64,000 bases of DNA from an uncultured Bacteroidales bacterium (GTDB taxonomy: Bacteria; Bacteroidota; Bacteroidia; Bacteroidales; UBA932): NCBI GenBank assembly GCA_944326255.1, contig CALVDG010000002.1:79410-143409 (forward strand), given 5' to 3'. Below, piece by piece: positions 43,702 to 52,005 of this stretch (position 1 is the first letter of the stretch; each line of letters starts with the position of its first letter). A program made the position numbers and the translations under genes. The notes beneath the pieces were generated by a model. The model ran no database searches. It worked only from the letters and a program-made list of their open reading frames with translations, and was not told the origin of the DNA.

Positions 43702-46700
43702 ATAAGAACTGTAAGAAAAATATTAACAGGGATTCTGATCCTGATATGCGTTATCCCCTTCGCCGGTTATGTGGCCCTGCAGTTTCCCGGACTGCAGACC
43801 AGGATAGCGCAGAGGGTGGTCGCAGCTATTGAGCCGGGCATAAACGGGAAGATAGAGGTAGGACGGATCTCCATAGTATTTTTCAACAAGATCATGGCTT
43901 ATGATATCAGTGTTACCGGAGAGCCCGGCGACACCCTGGCCGCATTAGCGAAACTATCGGTTACGGTATCTCCAGGAGAACTGCTCAAAGGCAACTTGAC
44001 AGTCGAGAGGCTTCTCCTGGAGGACGGATGCTTCAATTTTATTCAGGAAAGGCCGCACTATTCCAATCTCAACCGCATATTCAACTATCCCCCTACGCCG
44101 GACTCTTTGAAAAAACCGTTCCGAATGCCGGACATATCCGTAAATGAGCTGACTCTCAAGAAGATGAGATTCTCTATGCTTAACCAGTATAAAGACACGG
44201 TCTCCCGCACTCCCAGTACAATGAACTTCAACAACTTGTCTGTAAGCGACATAAATGCCAGATTCAACCGGATACGGATAGAGAACAACACCATATCGTG
44301 CAGGATCAGAGACCTCAGCTGCCGGGAACAGTCCGGATACGAGCTCCGCTCCCTTGCCGGATATTTCACTCTGAACTCAAGCAGGACTATGATTGAGGAC
44401 CTGCATCTGAAAGATACCTGGTCAGATATCAATGCCCGCTATCTGTCCTTCGGCTACAACAGCAGAAAAGACCTTAATGACTTCGTTAACAAAATCGTAC
44501 TCGGTGCGGATTTCGACAACGCAGTTCTGAATTTCAAAAGTCTGGGATATTTCGCCAGCAGCCTTCAAGGCAACGGGACCGAATTGACAATCACCGGAGA
44601 AGTGACAGGGCCTGTATGCAGATTAAGAACAGACGACCTGATGCTCACTTCCAGAGACAGCACTCTTATTCATATCGGAGCTGATATTACAGGGCTACCT
44701 GATATTGACCGCACCATATTTGACTTGGACATCAAGAGAATAAGCACCGTCTCCCCTGAACTGTCCGATATAGTGGCGGCATTCAGTCACAAAGCCAATA
44801 CCATACACAAGTTTATACCGGACACCAGGATAAATCTTAACGGAGAACTGAACGGGACATTGTATGACATGAGTTCCAACGGGAAGATTACATCATCAGA
44901 CGGTGACATAGCCTATGCTGCGAAAATTACCAGAGACAGTGTCCTCAACAGCACAGACCTGAGCACGACCCTGAATGTCAATAGCCTCGATATAGGAAAA
45001 CTGGTAAACAATGACCTTTTCGGAAAAGTGGACCTTACGGCCGGACTCCATGCCTGCCTCAGACAGTCCAATGAAGGCGGTATAACGGCCAACCTGGATT
45101 CACTGCGCATCTCCAGAATGAGCATAAAGGGTTATGAGTATTCCGGCATTGCCGTCAACGGAGAAATGCAGAACAATATGGCGAATGTCAGGATGATCAG
45201 TCACGACATGGCTTTCCCGATGATGTTCCAGAGCATCATCAATCTGGACAGCATCAACACGCCAAAGCGGATCCAACTGTTCCTGGACGTGCCTTACGCT
45301 GACTTGAAAGCCATGAATATCGTCAACAAGGGCAGCATCTCCAACATGGGCATAACCGCCGGTGCAGATCTCAGGCTTACAGACCACAGCATACTCGGCA
45401 ACGTCCTTCTGGACAACATCAGCTACGCCAACGACAACGGGCAGTACCACATAGACTCACTGTATATCAGGTCTGCCATCCTGGAAAACCGCAACATAGT
45501 TACGGTTAAGTCGCCCATATTCAATGCAGACTACTCCGGTACAGCAACTCCTACAGCTCTGCTGGAACGGCTGAAACTGGCGATAAGAGGAGAAGTCCTG
45601 GCCGATGCAGTCAAAGTGGACACTGCCATCACAAACAACTCAGCAGGACGTTATGACTTTCACCTGAGGACGTATGACATGTCCCAGATATGCGACATCA
45701 TAATGCCGGGACTTCATATTGCGGACAGCACTACCGTAAACATGACGCTTGACAACGACAACACCTTGGATATCAATGCCCAGTCTGCATCCGTATCATT
45801 CGGGACAAAATCCGGTAACGAAGTGGCGCTAAGCGACATCTCTCTGTCTGCTGGCAACTTGTACGGAAGCACAGACGCCCTGCTTTCCATAGGCAGAGTC
45901 AACTCCGGCAACATCCTGCTGGACAATTTACGCCTGCATACGGATGAGATGGACAACACTCTGCGCACCACTCTGTCCTTCAATAATGCGGACACCACTT
46001 ATCTCAATCTGGCCGCAGGTATCAGCATGAGCCGTAATCCGAATGAGACACTGACCACAGGTATCCTTCTTGACAGCTCCGAAATCAATATCAGAGGCCA
46101 CAGATGGCATATTGCCCCCGCATCCGTTCTAATATCCGACAAATACTACAACATACAGGGCCTGGAACTTATCGGAGACACAGACCGTCTGAGCGTAACA
46201 GGTACTGTGTCAGAGAATCCGGAGGACAATATATCCCTGACCGTAGACAATATAGACCTGTCGCTGCTCAACTCATTCACTACTGCCGGACTGGACTTGA
46301 GCGGATATCTGACCGGAGAGATCAGCCTGTTCAACTTCTTTTCCGGCATGGGCGTATCCATGGAGATGGCCGGCAAGAGCCTGAGTATCTTCGGAAAAGA
46401 TCTCGGCGATCTCGAGATACTGAGTCAGAGAGATATCTCCAGAAACCGGTTCAATGTCCTGATCAACAACTATATCGGCAACAATAATCCGATAAACGTC
46501 AGCGGATATTACATACCAGGACGGAACTATATGAATTTCAGCCTGCAGCTGAACGAGCTGCAGCTCAGTTATCTGTCCCCGGTACTGAAAGATATTCTCA
46601 GCATAGACGAAGGCAGCATAAGCGGGGACATCCTTATATCCGGACAGCCTGACCGCATCGTCCTCAATAGCGACAACTGCCGTCTGGACTCTCTGAGGAT

Positions 46701-48288
46701 CACCCCTGTCTTCACAAAAGTGCCCTACATAGTCGAAGGCCCAGTCACCTTATCCCAAAGGAGCATTGAGCTGAACAGCCTGAACATATCCGACCCCAGA
46801 GGGGCAAAAGCCGTCCTGCAGGGAAACCTGACCCACGACTCATTTAAAAACATATACCTTGATGCCGGGCTGACGTTCAACAACCTCATGTGTCTTAACA
46901 CCACTGCTCACGACAACAGTCAATTCTACGGCACAGCCTATGCGTCAGGCAATGTCTCCATATCAGGATATACTGACAATCTGCTGATTGACGCGCAAGT
47001 TGCCACCAATGACAACTCCTCAGTCCACATACCTCTGTCCTCCGCGTCATCAGCAGCAACCACTGATCTGATCTCTTATACGGACTTCCGGCTTCCGGAA
47101 GACTCCACCGACATGGCCGACACCCCGACCGGTTCTGAGAGCAGGACCGGAAACCGCAGCAATATAGAGATAAGGGCCATGGCCAGCATTACTCAGGGCA
47201 CGGAACTGCTGGTAGAGATGAACAAGCAGTTCGGCGGCACTTTGAAATGTACCGGAAACGGAGAGCTGGAACTCACATTCAATCCGTCCAGAAATGTCAT
47301 GGACCTGCGCGGTGACTACACCGTAGCGGACGGCAGTTATCACCTTACACTTTCTGCGATACAGTCCAGGGACTTTACTCTGGACGAAGGAGGAAGCATA
47401 GCTTTCAACGGAGACATCAAGAATACCAGTCTGAACGTAGGCGCGACCTATCGGACAAAGGCCTCCATCTCCACACTCATATCCGACACTACTTCTGTGG
47501 GTAACAGACGCAATGTAGACTGCGGCATACAGCTGCAAGGCTCCCTGAGCAATCCGGAAGTATCTTTCTCCATAGACATTCCCGACCTGGACCCCATCAC
47601 AAAGGGAAGAGTCGAAAGCGCACTGAGCACTCCGGACAAAGTCCTCAAGCAGGTCATGGCCCTGCTGATATCCGGCAGCTTCGTACCTGACGAGCAGTCC
47701 GGCATCGTAAACAATTCCACCATACTGTATTCAAACGCCAGCGAGATTCTGTCCAACCAGTTCAACAATATATTCCGGCAGCTGGACATTCCGCTTGATC
47801 TTGGACTCAATTACCAGCCCGGAACAGCCACCGGCGGGAAAGACATGTTCGATGTGGCTATATCCTATCAGGCATTCAACAACAGACTGATTATCAACGG
47901 TAATCTTGGAAACAGCGAGACATCGTCCAACTGGGCCGGCGACTTTGAGGCCGAGATCAAGGTAGACCGGCAGGGCAAGCTGCGCGTAACCCTCTTCACC
48001 CGTTCGGCCGACTCATACTCCAATTACCTGGACAATACCCAAAGAAGCGGCTTTGGTGTGACTTATCAAGACGAGTTCGACACATTCGGGGACTTTCTGA
48101 GGAACATATTCTACTCCCGCAAGCGCAAGGAAGAATACGAACTGCAGCTCATGAAAGAAGCCGAAGAGGAGTTGGAAAAAGAGGCGGCGGAGGCCAATAT
48201 CAGGAAAGAGAATGTCATGAAACCGAAGGAAGATCCGATGAACCTATCCGAAGAGACCGGCTACGTGGAATATCAGGCCGGGAATTAA
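43702..48288 (+). CDS. TamB-like translocation/assembly protein (DUF490), with anomalous ATA start
   Basis: About 1528 codons. The C-terminal DUF490/TamB domain is clear (ILSNQFNNIFRQLDIPLDLGLNYQPG, FDVAISYQAFNNRLIINGN, VTYQDEFDTFGDFLRNIF). Most of the protein consists of short beta repeats expected to form a hydrophobic groove spanning the periplasm, as in AsmA/TamB lipid-transport and outer-membrane assembly proteins. The first standard start codon is GTG at 43771, which would delete the membrane anchor. Upstream in frame the sequence reads ATA then RTVRKILTGILILICVIP, a typical TamB N-terminal anchor, but there is no ATG, GTG or TTG between the DUF368 stop (43684) and 43771. I therefore start at ATA 43702; the true start codon is unresolved. 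Confidence 0.8.
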   Translation: MRTVRKILTGILILICVIPFAGYVALQFPGLQTRIAQRVVAAIEPGINGKIEVGRISIVFFNKIMAYDISVTGEPGDTLAALAKLSVTVSPGELLKGNLTVERLLLEDGCFNFIQERPHYSNLNRIFNYPPTPDSLKKPFRMPDISVNELTLKKMRFSMLNQYKDTVSRTPSTMNFNNLSVSDINARFNRIRIENNTISCRIRDLSCREQSGYELRSLAGYFTLNSSRTMIEDLHLKDTWSDINARYLSFGYNSRKDLNDFVNKIVLGADFDNAVLNFKSLGYFASSLQGNGTELTITGEVTGPVCRLRTDDLMLTSRDSTLIHIGADITGLPDIDRTIFDLDIKRISTVSPELSDIVAAFSHKANTIHKFIPDTRINLNGELNGTLYDMSSNGKITSSDGDIAYAAKITRDSVLNSTDLSTTLNVNSLDIGKLVNNDLFGKVDLTAGLHACLRQSNEGGITANLDSLRISRMSIKGYEYSGIAVNGEMQNNMANVRMISHDMAFPMMFQSIINLDSINTPKRIQLFLDVPYADLKAMNIVNKGSISNMGITAGADLRLTDHSILGNVLLDNISYANDNGQYHIDSLYIRSAILENRNIVTVKSPIFNADYSGTATPTALLERLKLAIRGEVLADAVKVDTAITNNSAGRYDFHLRTYDMSQICDIIMPGLHIADSTTVNMTLDNDNTLDINAQSASVSFGTKSGNEVALSDISLSAGNLYGSTDALLSIGRVNSGNILLDNLRLHTDEMDNTLRTTLSFNNADTTYLNLAAGISMSRNPNETLTTGILLDSSEINIRGHRWHIAPASVLISDKYYNIQGLELIGDTDRLSVTGTVSENPEDNISLTVDNIDLSLLNSFTTAGLDLSGYLTGEISLFNFFSGMGVSMEMAGKSLSIFGKDLGDLEILSQRDISRNRFNVLINNYIGNNNPINVSGYYIPGRNYMNFSLQLNELQLSYLSPVLKDILSIDEGSISGDILISGQPDRIVLNSDNCRLDSLRITPVFTKVPYIVEGPVTLSQRSIELNSLNISDPRGAKAVLQGNLTHDSFKNIYLDAGLTFNNLMCLNTTAHDNSQFYGTAYASGNVSISGYTDNLLIDAQVATNDNSSVHIPLSSASSAATTDLISYTDFRLPEDSTDMADTPTGSESRTGNRSNIEIRAMASITQGTELLVEMNKQFGGTLKCTGNGELELTFNPSRNVMDLRGDYTVADGSYHLTLSAIQSRDFTLDEGGSIAFNGDIKNTSLNVGATYRTKASISTLISDTTSVGNRRNVDCGIQLQGSLSNPEVSFSIDIPDLDPITKGRVESALSTPDKVLKQVMALLISGSFVPDEQSGIVNNSTILYSNASEILSNQFNNIFRQLDIPLDLGLNYQPGTATGGKDMFDVAISYQAFNNRLIINGNLGNSETSSNWAGDFEAEIKVDRQGKLRVTLFTRSADSYSNYLDNTQRSGFGVTYQDEFDTFGDFLRNIFYSRKRKEEYELQLMKEAEEELEKEAAEANIRKENVMKPKEDPMNLSEETGYVEYQAGN

Positions 48289-48299
48289 ACTAAGAGAGA

Positions 48300-49562
48300 T
48301 CAGGGCAGAGTCACGCGGACTATATTTCCTATCTTGTCCTTGTCAAACGGTTCCTCCACCTTAATATAGTTGCGGGTATAACCGAACATTTTTCCGCCCT
48401 TGGACTTGCTCTCGAACAGCACCACCTCCTCACGTCCGCTGTTTTCCCTGCAGAAAGCCTCATAGAATCCCGATGACATCTCCTCGAGGACCTCCACCCT
48501 ATGGGTCTTGACGATTTCGGGAACCTGGTCCGGCATCACGGCGGCAGGCGTACCGGAACGTCGGGAATAGGGAAACACATGGATAAAGGCCGGCTTTATC
48601 TCCCTCAGAAAATCACAGGTAGCCTCAAAATCTCTGTCTGTCTCTCCGGGGAAACCGACTATCACGTCTATTCCGAAGAATACATGCTCCATCCTCTCAC
48701 GGATATAGGCGATCTTCTGCCTGAAAAAGTCAGTATCGTAACGACGGCCCATCCTGCGCAGCACCGCATCGCATCCGGACTGCAGCGGAATGTGGAAATG
48801 CGGCAGGAATTTGGTACCGGAGGCTATCCAGTCCACAATCTCCGGCCTGAGCAGATTGGGCTCTATAGACGAGATACGGTAACGCTCAATTCCTTCCACA
48901 TCGTTGAGCCGCTGAAGCAACCCTAGGAAACTCTCCCCTGTCCTGCGTCCGTAGTCACCGGTATTGACACCAGTAAGCACTATCTCCCTGATACCCGCAG
49001 CGGCAATCTCCTCCGCCTGGGAGACCAGCATGTCCGACGGCAGACTGCGGCTGCATCCTCTCGCATAAGGGACTGTGCAGTAAGAGCACTTGTAGTCACA
49101 GCCGTCCTGTATCTTCAGAAAAGACCGGGTACGCTCTCCCGTGGAAAAGGCCGGATAGATTACCTGTACGCTGTCTATGTCCGTCACTTCAGCCGCAGCC
49201 TTACCTCGTCGGCCGGACGAGAGCAGACGCTCCACCTCATCCACCACACGGCCCTTGCTCTGAGCACCCAGCACTATATCCACTCCCTCCATTGAAGCGA
49301 TATACTCCCCCTGCAGCTGTGCGTAGCATCCTATCACGGCTATAATGGCCTCCGGAGAGCGGCGGTGCAGACGGCGGATAAGATTGCGGTCCTTCTTGTC
49401 ACTGTGCTCCGTAACCGAACAGGTATTGACGACGTAGATATCCGCCTCCTCCGTATGAGATACCACCTCATACCCCCTGCGGGCGAACTCACGGGCCACA
49501 GTGGAGCTCTCTGCATAGTTGAGCTTGCATCCCAGCGTATGTACGGCCACCCTCATCGTCAT
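48300..49562 (-). CDS. mtaB: tRNA (t6A37) methylthiotransferase MtaB
   Basis: A 420-residue radical SAM enzyme converting N6-threonylcarbamoyladenosine to its 2-methylthio form at tRNA position 37. The N-terminal UPF0004 domain has three cluster cysteines in LGCKLNYAES, VNTCSVTEHSD and VIGCYAQ. The radical SAM cluster motif CDYKCSYC lies near residue 155 (LKIQDGCDYKCSYCTVPYARG). GVNTGDYG, RISSIEPN, FHIPLQSGCDAVLRRMGRRY and GFPGETD follow, then a TRAM-like tail. GCKLN near the N-terminus fits MtaB rather than MiaB or RimO. Overlaps folB by 4 bp and ends the rsmI-folB-mtaB operon. Confidence 0.95.
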   Translation of the reverse strand: MTMRVAVHTLGCKLNYAESSTVAREFARRGYEVVSHTEEADIYVVNTCSVTEHSDKKDRNLIRRLHRRSPEAIIAVIGCYAQLQGEYIASMEGVDIVLGAQSKGRVVDEVERLLSSGRRGKAAAEVTDIDSVQVIYPAFSTGERTRSFLKIQDGCDYKCSYCTVPYARGCSRSLPSDMLVSQAEEIAAAGIREIVLTGVNTGDYGRRTGESFLGLLQRLNDVEGIERYRISSIEPNLLRPEIVDWIASGTKFLPHFHIPLQSGCDAVLRRMGRRYDTDFFRQKIAYIRERMEHVFFGIDVIVGFPGETDRDFEATCDFLREIKPAFIHVFPYSRRSGTPAAVMPDQVPEIVKTHRVEVLEEMSSGFYEAFCRENSGREEVVLFESKSKGGKMFGYTRNYIKVEEPFDKDKIGNIVRVTLP

Positions 49563-49909
49563 AGACTCATGGTTACTCTTGATGCTCCGACCTCTCCGCC
49601 CAAAGGAGGATTGAGCTTGGATATGGACACCGTCGCACTTGTAATCTCAGGGAACATACTGCGGAAATGCCTGAGTATCCTGCCGGCCACATGTTCCAGC
49701 AGATTGGACGGCACGGACATTTCCTCCTTGACTATATTGTATATCAGCTGATAATTAAGGGCATCCTCAAGATCATCGCTCCCGCTGGCCGCTGTCATGT
49801 CCGTCTCGGCAGCGAAATCCACTATGAAGTAATTGCCTATGGTCTTCTCCTCGGCGAAACAGCCGTGATGGGCGAAGAATCTCATGCCGCAAAGCTCTAC
49901 TTTTCCCAT
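49559..49909 (-). CDS. folB: Dihydroneopterin aldolase
   Basis: A 116-residue cytosolic enzyme cutting dihydroneopterin to 6-hydroxymethyl-dihydropterin in folate synthesis. Hallmarks: MRFFAHHGCFAEEKTIGNYFIVDF at the start with the conserved Glu, the substrate-contacting DALNYQLIYNIVKEEM and LLEHVAGRI, and the C-terminal ATVSISKLNPPLGGEVGASRV with the catalytic Lys. Length is typical. It starts 1 bp after the rsmI-like gene and overlaps mtaB by ATGA. Confidence 0.93.
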   Translation of the reverse strand: MGKVELCGMRFFAHHGCFAEEKTIGNYFIVDFAAETDMTAASGSDDLEDALNYQLIYNIVKEEMSVPSNLLEHVAGRILRHFRSMFPEITSATVSISKLNPPLGGEVGASRVTMSL

Positions 49910-49910
49910 A

Positions 49911-50615
49911 TTATGCTAGTATTAAAAATACTGTAGGTTTCTTTGATATAGTCAGTGGACAGCGTCTCCATTCCGCGACAGTCCTGGTACGTATGGACTG
50001 ATCCGGCAAAGTGATATCGGACGCCACACAGATCCGGGTGGACGGTCCGCACACAGCGAGAATATCCTGAAAGAGCGAATCGCTCCGGTAAGGTGTCTCT
50101 ATCATAATCTCTGTCTCGGAATATTTTCTGGACCTGGATTCCAGCTCCCTGAGCCTCTTACGGCGCTCCTCGCCCTTTACCGGGATATATCCTGCAAAGG
50201 CAAAGCACTGACCGTTCATACCCGAGGACATCAGGGCCATCATAAGTGAGGACGGACCGGAGAACGGTATCACTTCCACATCCGCCTTGTGCGCCAGAGC
50301 CACCAGCGCTGCACCCGGATCCGCCACGGCCGGCAGACCGGCATCGGATATAAGCGCCATCTCACCTACTGACTCCAGCACCTTGAAGATGCCTTCTATA
50401 TCCTCCTGCGAAGAATGTTCGTTTATCTCATAGAACGACAGCGAGTCAACCATCCCTCTGAAACCGATACGGGACAGATACCTGCGGGCGCTGCGGATAT
50501 CCTCCACAGCGAAATGCCTTACATGTGCTATGCTGGAGAATACATACGGTGGAATCACCTCCTGAGGAGGGTTGTCGCCCAAAGGGGCCGGGACGAGATA
50601 AAGTCTGCTGCTCAT
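49911..50615 (-). CDS. RsmI-like SAM-dependent methyltransferase
   Basis: A 234-residue tetrapyrrole-methylase-fold protein related to RsmI, which 2'-O-methylates C1402 of 16S rRNA. LYLVPAPLGDN at the N-terminus, FAVEDIRSARRYLSRIG, GEMALISDAGLPAVADPGAALVALAH (the SAM loop), VIPFSGPSSLMMALMSSG and MIETPYRSDSLFQDIL are recognisable. It is shorter than E. coli RsmI (286) and lacks the C-terminal extension; Bacteroidota often carry such a short RsmI paralogue, so rRNA specificity is uncertain. The ATG is 6 bp after a TAATTTTG -7 box. First gene of the operon with folB and mtaB. Confidence 0.85.
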   Translation of the reverse strand: MSSRLYLVPAPLGDNPPQEVIPPYVFSSIAHVRHFAVEDIRSARRYLSRIGFRGMVDSLSFYEINEHSSQEDIEGIFKVLESVGEMALISDAGLPAVADPGAALVALAHKADVEVIPFSGPSSLMMALMSSGMNGQCFAFAGYIPVKGEERRKRLRELESRSRKYSETEIMIETPYRSDSLFQDILAVCGPSTRICVASDITLPDQSIRTRTVAEWRRCPLTISKKPTVFLILA

Positions 50616-50621
50616 AATTTA

Positions 50622-50629
50622 CAAAATTA
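50622..50629 (-). promoter_or_regulatory. -7 promoter element (TAATTTTG) of the rsmI-folB-mtaB operon
   Basis: Minus strand TAATTTTG, 6 bp before the ATG at 50615, so a near-leaderless transcript is expected. It is 12 bp from the opposing element at 50642-50649, the same gap as at 233-260. Confidence 0.45.
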
Positions 50630-50641
50630 CGCAAAAATCCC

Positions 50642-50649
50642 TATCTTTG
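50642..50649 (+). promoter_or_regulatory. -7 promoter element (TATCTTTG) of the MBL-fold hydrolase gene
   Basis: TATCTTTG, 7 bp before the ATG at 50657; near-leaderless. Divergent partner at 50622-50629. Confidence 0.5.
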
Positions 50650-50656
50650 GGGTGCT

Positions 50657-51424
50657 ATGGCCAACAAAATAGAATTTCTGGGCACAGGGACCTCCCAGGG
50701 CGTGCCCATGATAGGATGCAACTGCGAAATATGCCGCTCCGACGACTTCCGCGACAAGAGACTAAGAACCTCAGCCTACATAGAATACGAAGGGCTCAGA
50801 CTGGTAATCGATGCCGGCCCGGATTTCCGGCAGCAGATGCTCCGGAGCGGGATAAAGGAGCTTGACGCGGTGCTTCTCACCCACATGCACAAGGACCACA
50901 CCGGCGGGCTGGATGATATCAGGGCATACAACTACTTCATGCACAAAGGTTTCCCCATATATGCCGAAGCCAGTGTCCAGGAATCTCTCAAAAGAGAATA
51001 CGCCTATGCGTTCGGAGACCACCGCTATCCCGGAGTGCCGGACTTTATCCTCCATACCATAGACGAGCATCCTTTCAATATCAACGGAGTGGAGATCATA
51101 CCCGTCCGCGCCATACATTACAGGCTCCCGGTACTCGGATTCCGCTTCGGCAGACTGGGCTACCTTACCGACGCAAACTCCATATCAGAAGAATCCATTG
51201 AAAAGTTCAAGGGCGTGGATGTCTTCGTAATCAGCTGTATCAGAAGGGAGAAGCATATCTCTCACTTCTGCCTGGACGAGGCTCTGGAAGTATGCCGGAA
51301 AGTAGGCGCAGCACACTCTTTCCTTACGCACATCTCGCACCAGCTGGAGAGATACGAGGACCTGTGCAAAGTTCTGCCCGAGGGAGTTGAGCCGGCATAT
51401 GACGGTCTCTCAATCGCTTTCTAG
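50657..51424 (+). CDS. PhnP-like metallo-beta-lactamase fold hydrolase
   Basis: A 255-residue cytoplasmic metal-dependent phosphodiesterase-like protein. The N-terminus has a structural zinc-site pattern, Cys21, Cys23, Cys26 (GCNCEICRS). The catalytic motif HxHxDH is at residues 76-81 (THMHKDHTGG). Later ligands are in AIHYRLPVLGFRFG, LGYLTDANSI and FLTHISHQLE. The layout matches PhnP-type cyclic phosphate phosphodiesterases, but no phosphonate genes are nearby, and many Bacteroidota homologues have no assigned substrate. It is a single-gene unit, divergent from rsmI. Confidence 0.88.
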   Translation: MANKIEFLGTGTSQGVPMIGCNCEICRSDDFRDKRLRTSAYIEYEGLRLVIDAGPDFRQQMLRSGIKELDAVLLTHMHKDHTGGLDDIRAYNYFMHKGFPIYAEASVQESLKREYAYAFGDHRYPGVPDFILHTIDEHPFNINGVEIIPVRAIHYRLPVLGFRFGRLGYLTDANSISEESIEKFKGVDVFVISCIRREKHISHFCLDEALEVCRKVGAAHSFLTHISHQLERYEDLCKVLPEGVEPAYDGLSIAF

Positions 51425-51444
51425 TCGCTTTCTGGGAGTCAGCA

Positions 51445-51476
51445 TTTGGATATTTGATTTTTTATTCTTATCTTTA
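51445..51476 (+). promoter_or_regulatory. Promoter of the MaoC hydratase gene
   Basis: TTTG (51445-51448), 20-bp spacer, TATCTTTA (51469-51476), one mismatch from TAnnTTTG, 26 bp before the ATG at 51503. Confidence 0.5.
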
Positions 51477-51502
51477 TAGGGCAAATCCTAAAACACCCTG
51501 TT

Positions 51503-51922
51503 ATGATAAGAGTACACGACACCTACGATTACAACACCATCTTCACTGAGAAGGATGCTGAAGTTTACGCCAAACTGACTGATGACTACAACCCTGTCCA
51601 CATTGACAGGGAATTCGCAACTGGAACAGAGTTCGGAAGACCTGTTGCACAGGGAGTGCTGATTCTCTGCGCATTCGCAAAGGTTTTCGGAACCATGTGG
51701 CCGGCGGACAAGATGGCCTACTTCATCTCTCAGAATGTGACTTACCTCAAGCCGGTGTACATTGACGAGCCTTATCACATCCGCTTCGAGTGTACAAACG
51801 TAGACCACAAGAGGATGATCGGCACCATAGTCGGCAAGATGAGGGACAAGGACGGCAACGATGTGGTTATTACCGAGGCGAGGATTTTCTCCAAAGAACA
51901 TTTTGCCGCTCCCGTTGTATAA
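51503..51922 (+). CDS. MaoC-family (R)-specific enoyl-CoA hydratase
   Basis: A 139-residue hot-dog-fold hydratase. The hydratase 2 motif is complete: Asp28, Asn30 and His33 in DDYNPVHIDREFA. GRPVAQGVLILCAFAKVFGTMWP and YLKPVYIDEPYHIRFEC follow the PhaJ/FabZ-like pattern. It would hydrate trans-2-enoyl-CoA to (R)-3-hydroxyacyl-CoA, or act on a related acyl thioester. Stand-alone gene, with a long hairpin directly after it. No polyhydroxyalkanoate genes are in the window, so the pathway is open. Confidence 0.92.
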   Translation: MIRVHDTYDYNTIFTEKDAEVYAKLTDDYNPVHIDREFATGTEFGRPVAQGVLILCAFAKVFGTMWPADKMAYFISQNVTYLKPVYIDEPYHIRFECTNVDHKRMIGTIVGKMRDKDGNDVVITEARIFSKEHFAAPVV

Positions 51923-51932
51923 CATCTGTCAG

Positions 51933-51999
51933 CCTGACATATAATTGCAAGAGAGGCTGCTCCATCAGGGGGGCAGCCTCTCTTGCAATTATATGTCGC
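51933..51999. terminator. Long hairpin between maoC and the DUF5723 gene
   Basis: The arms at 51936-51960 and 51973-51997 are perfect 25-bp complements. The stem extends inward by T-G, C-G and C-G pairs, giving about 28 bp with a 6-nt loop (64-69 of the 519xx line). The apex is GC-rich (GAGGCTGC) and the base AT-rich (ATATAATTGCAA). It lies between convergent stops at 51922 and 52006, so a bidirectional terminator is the simplest reading. There is no clean T-tract, and the length exceeds a normal terminator stem. Confidence 0.6.
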
Positions 52000-52005
52000 T
52001 ACTTA

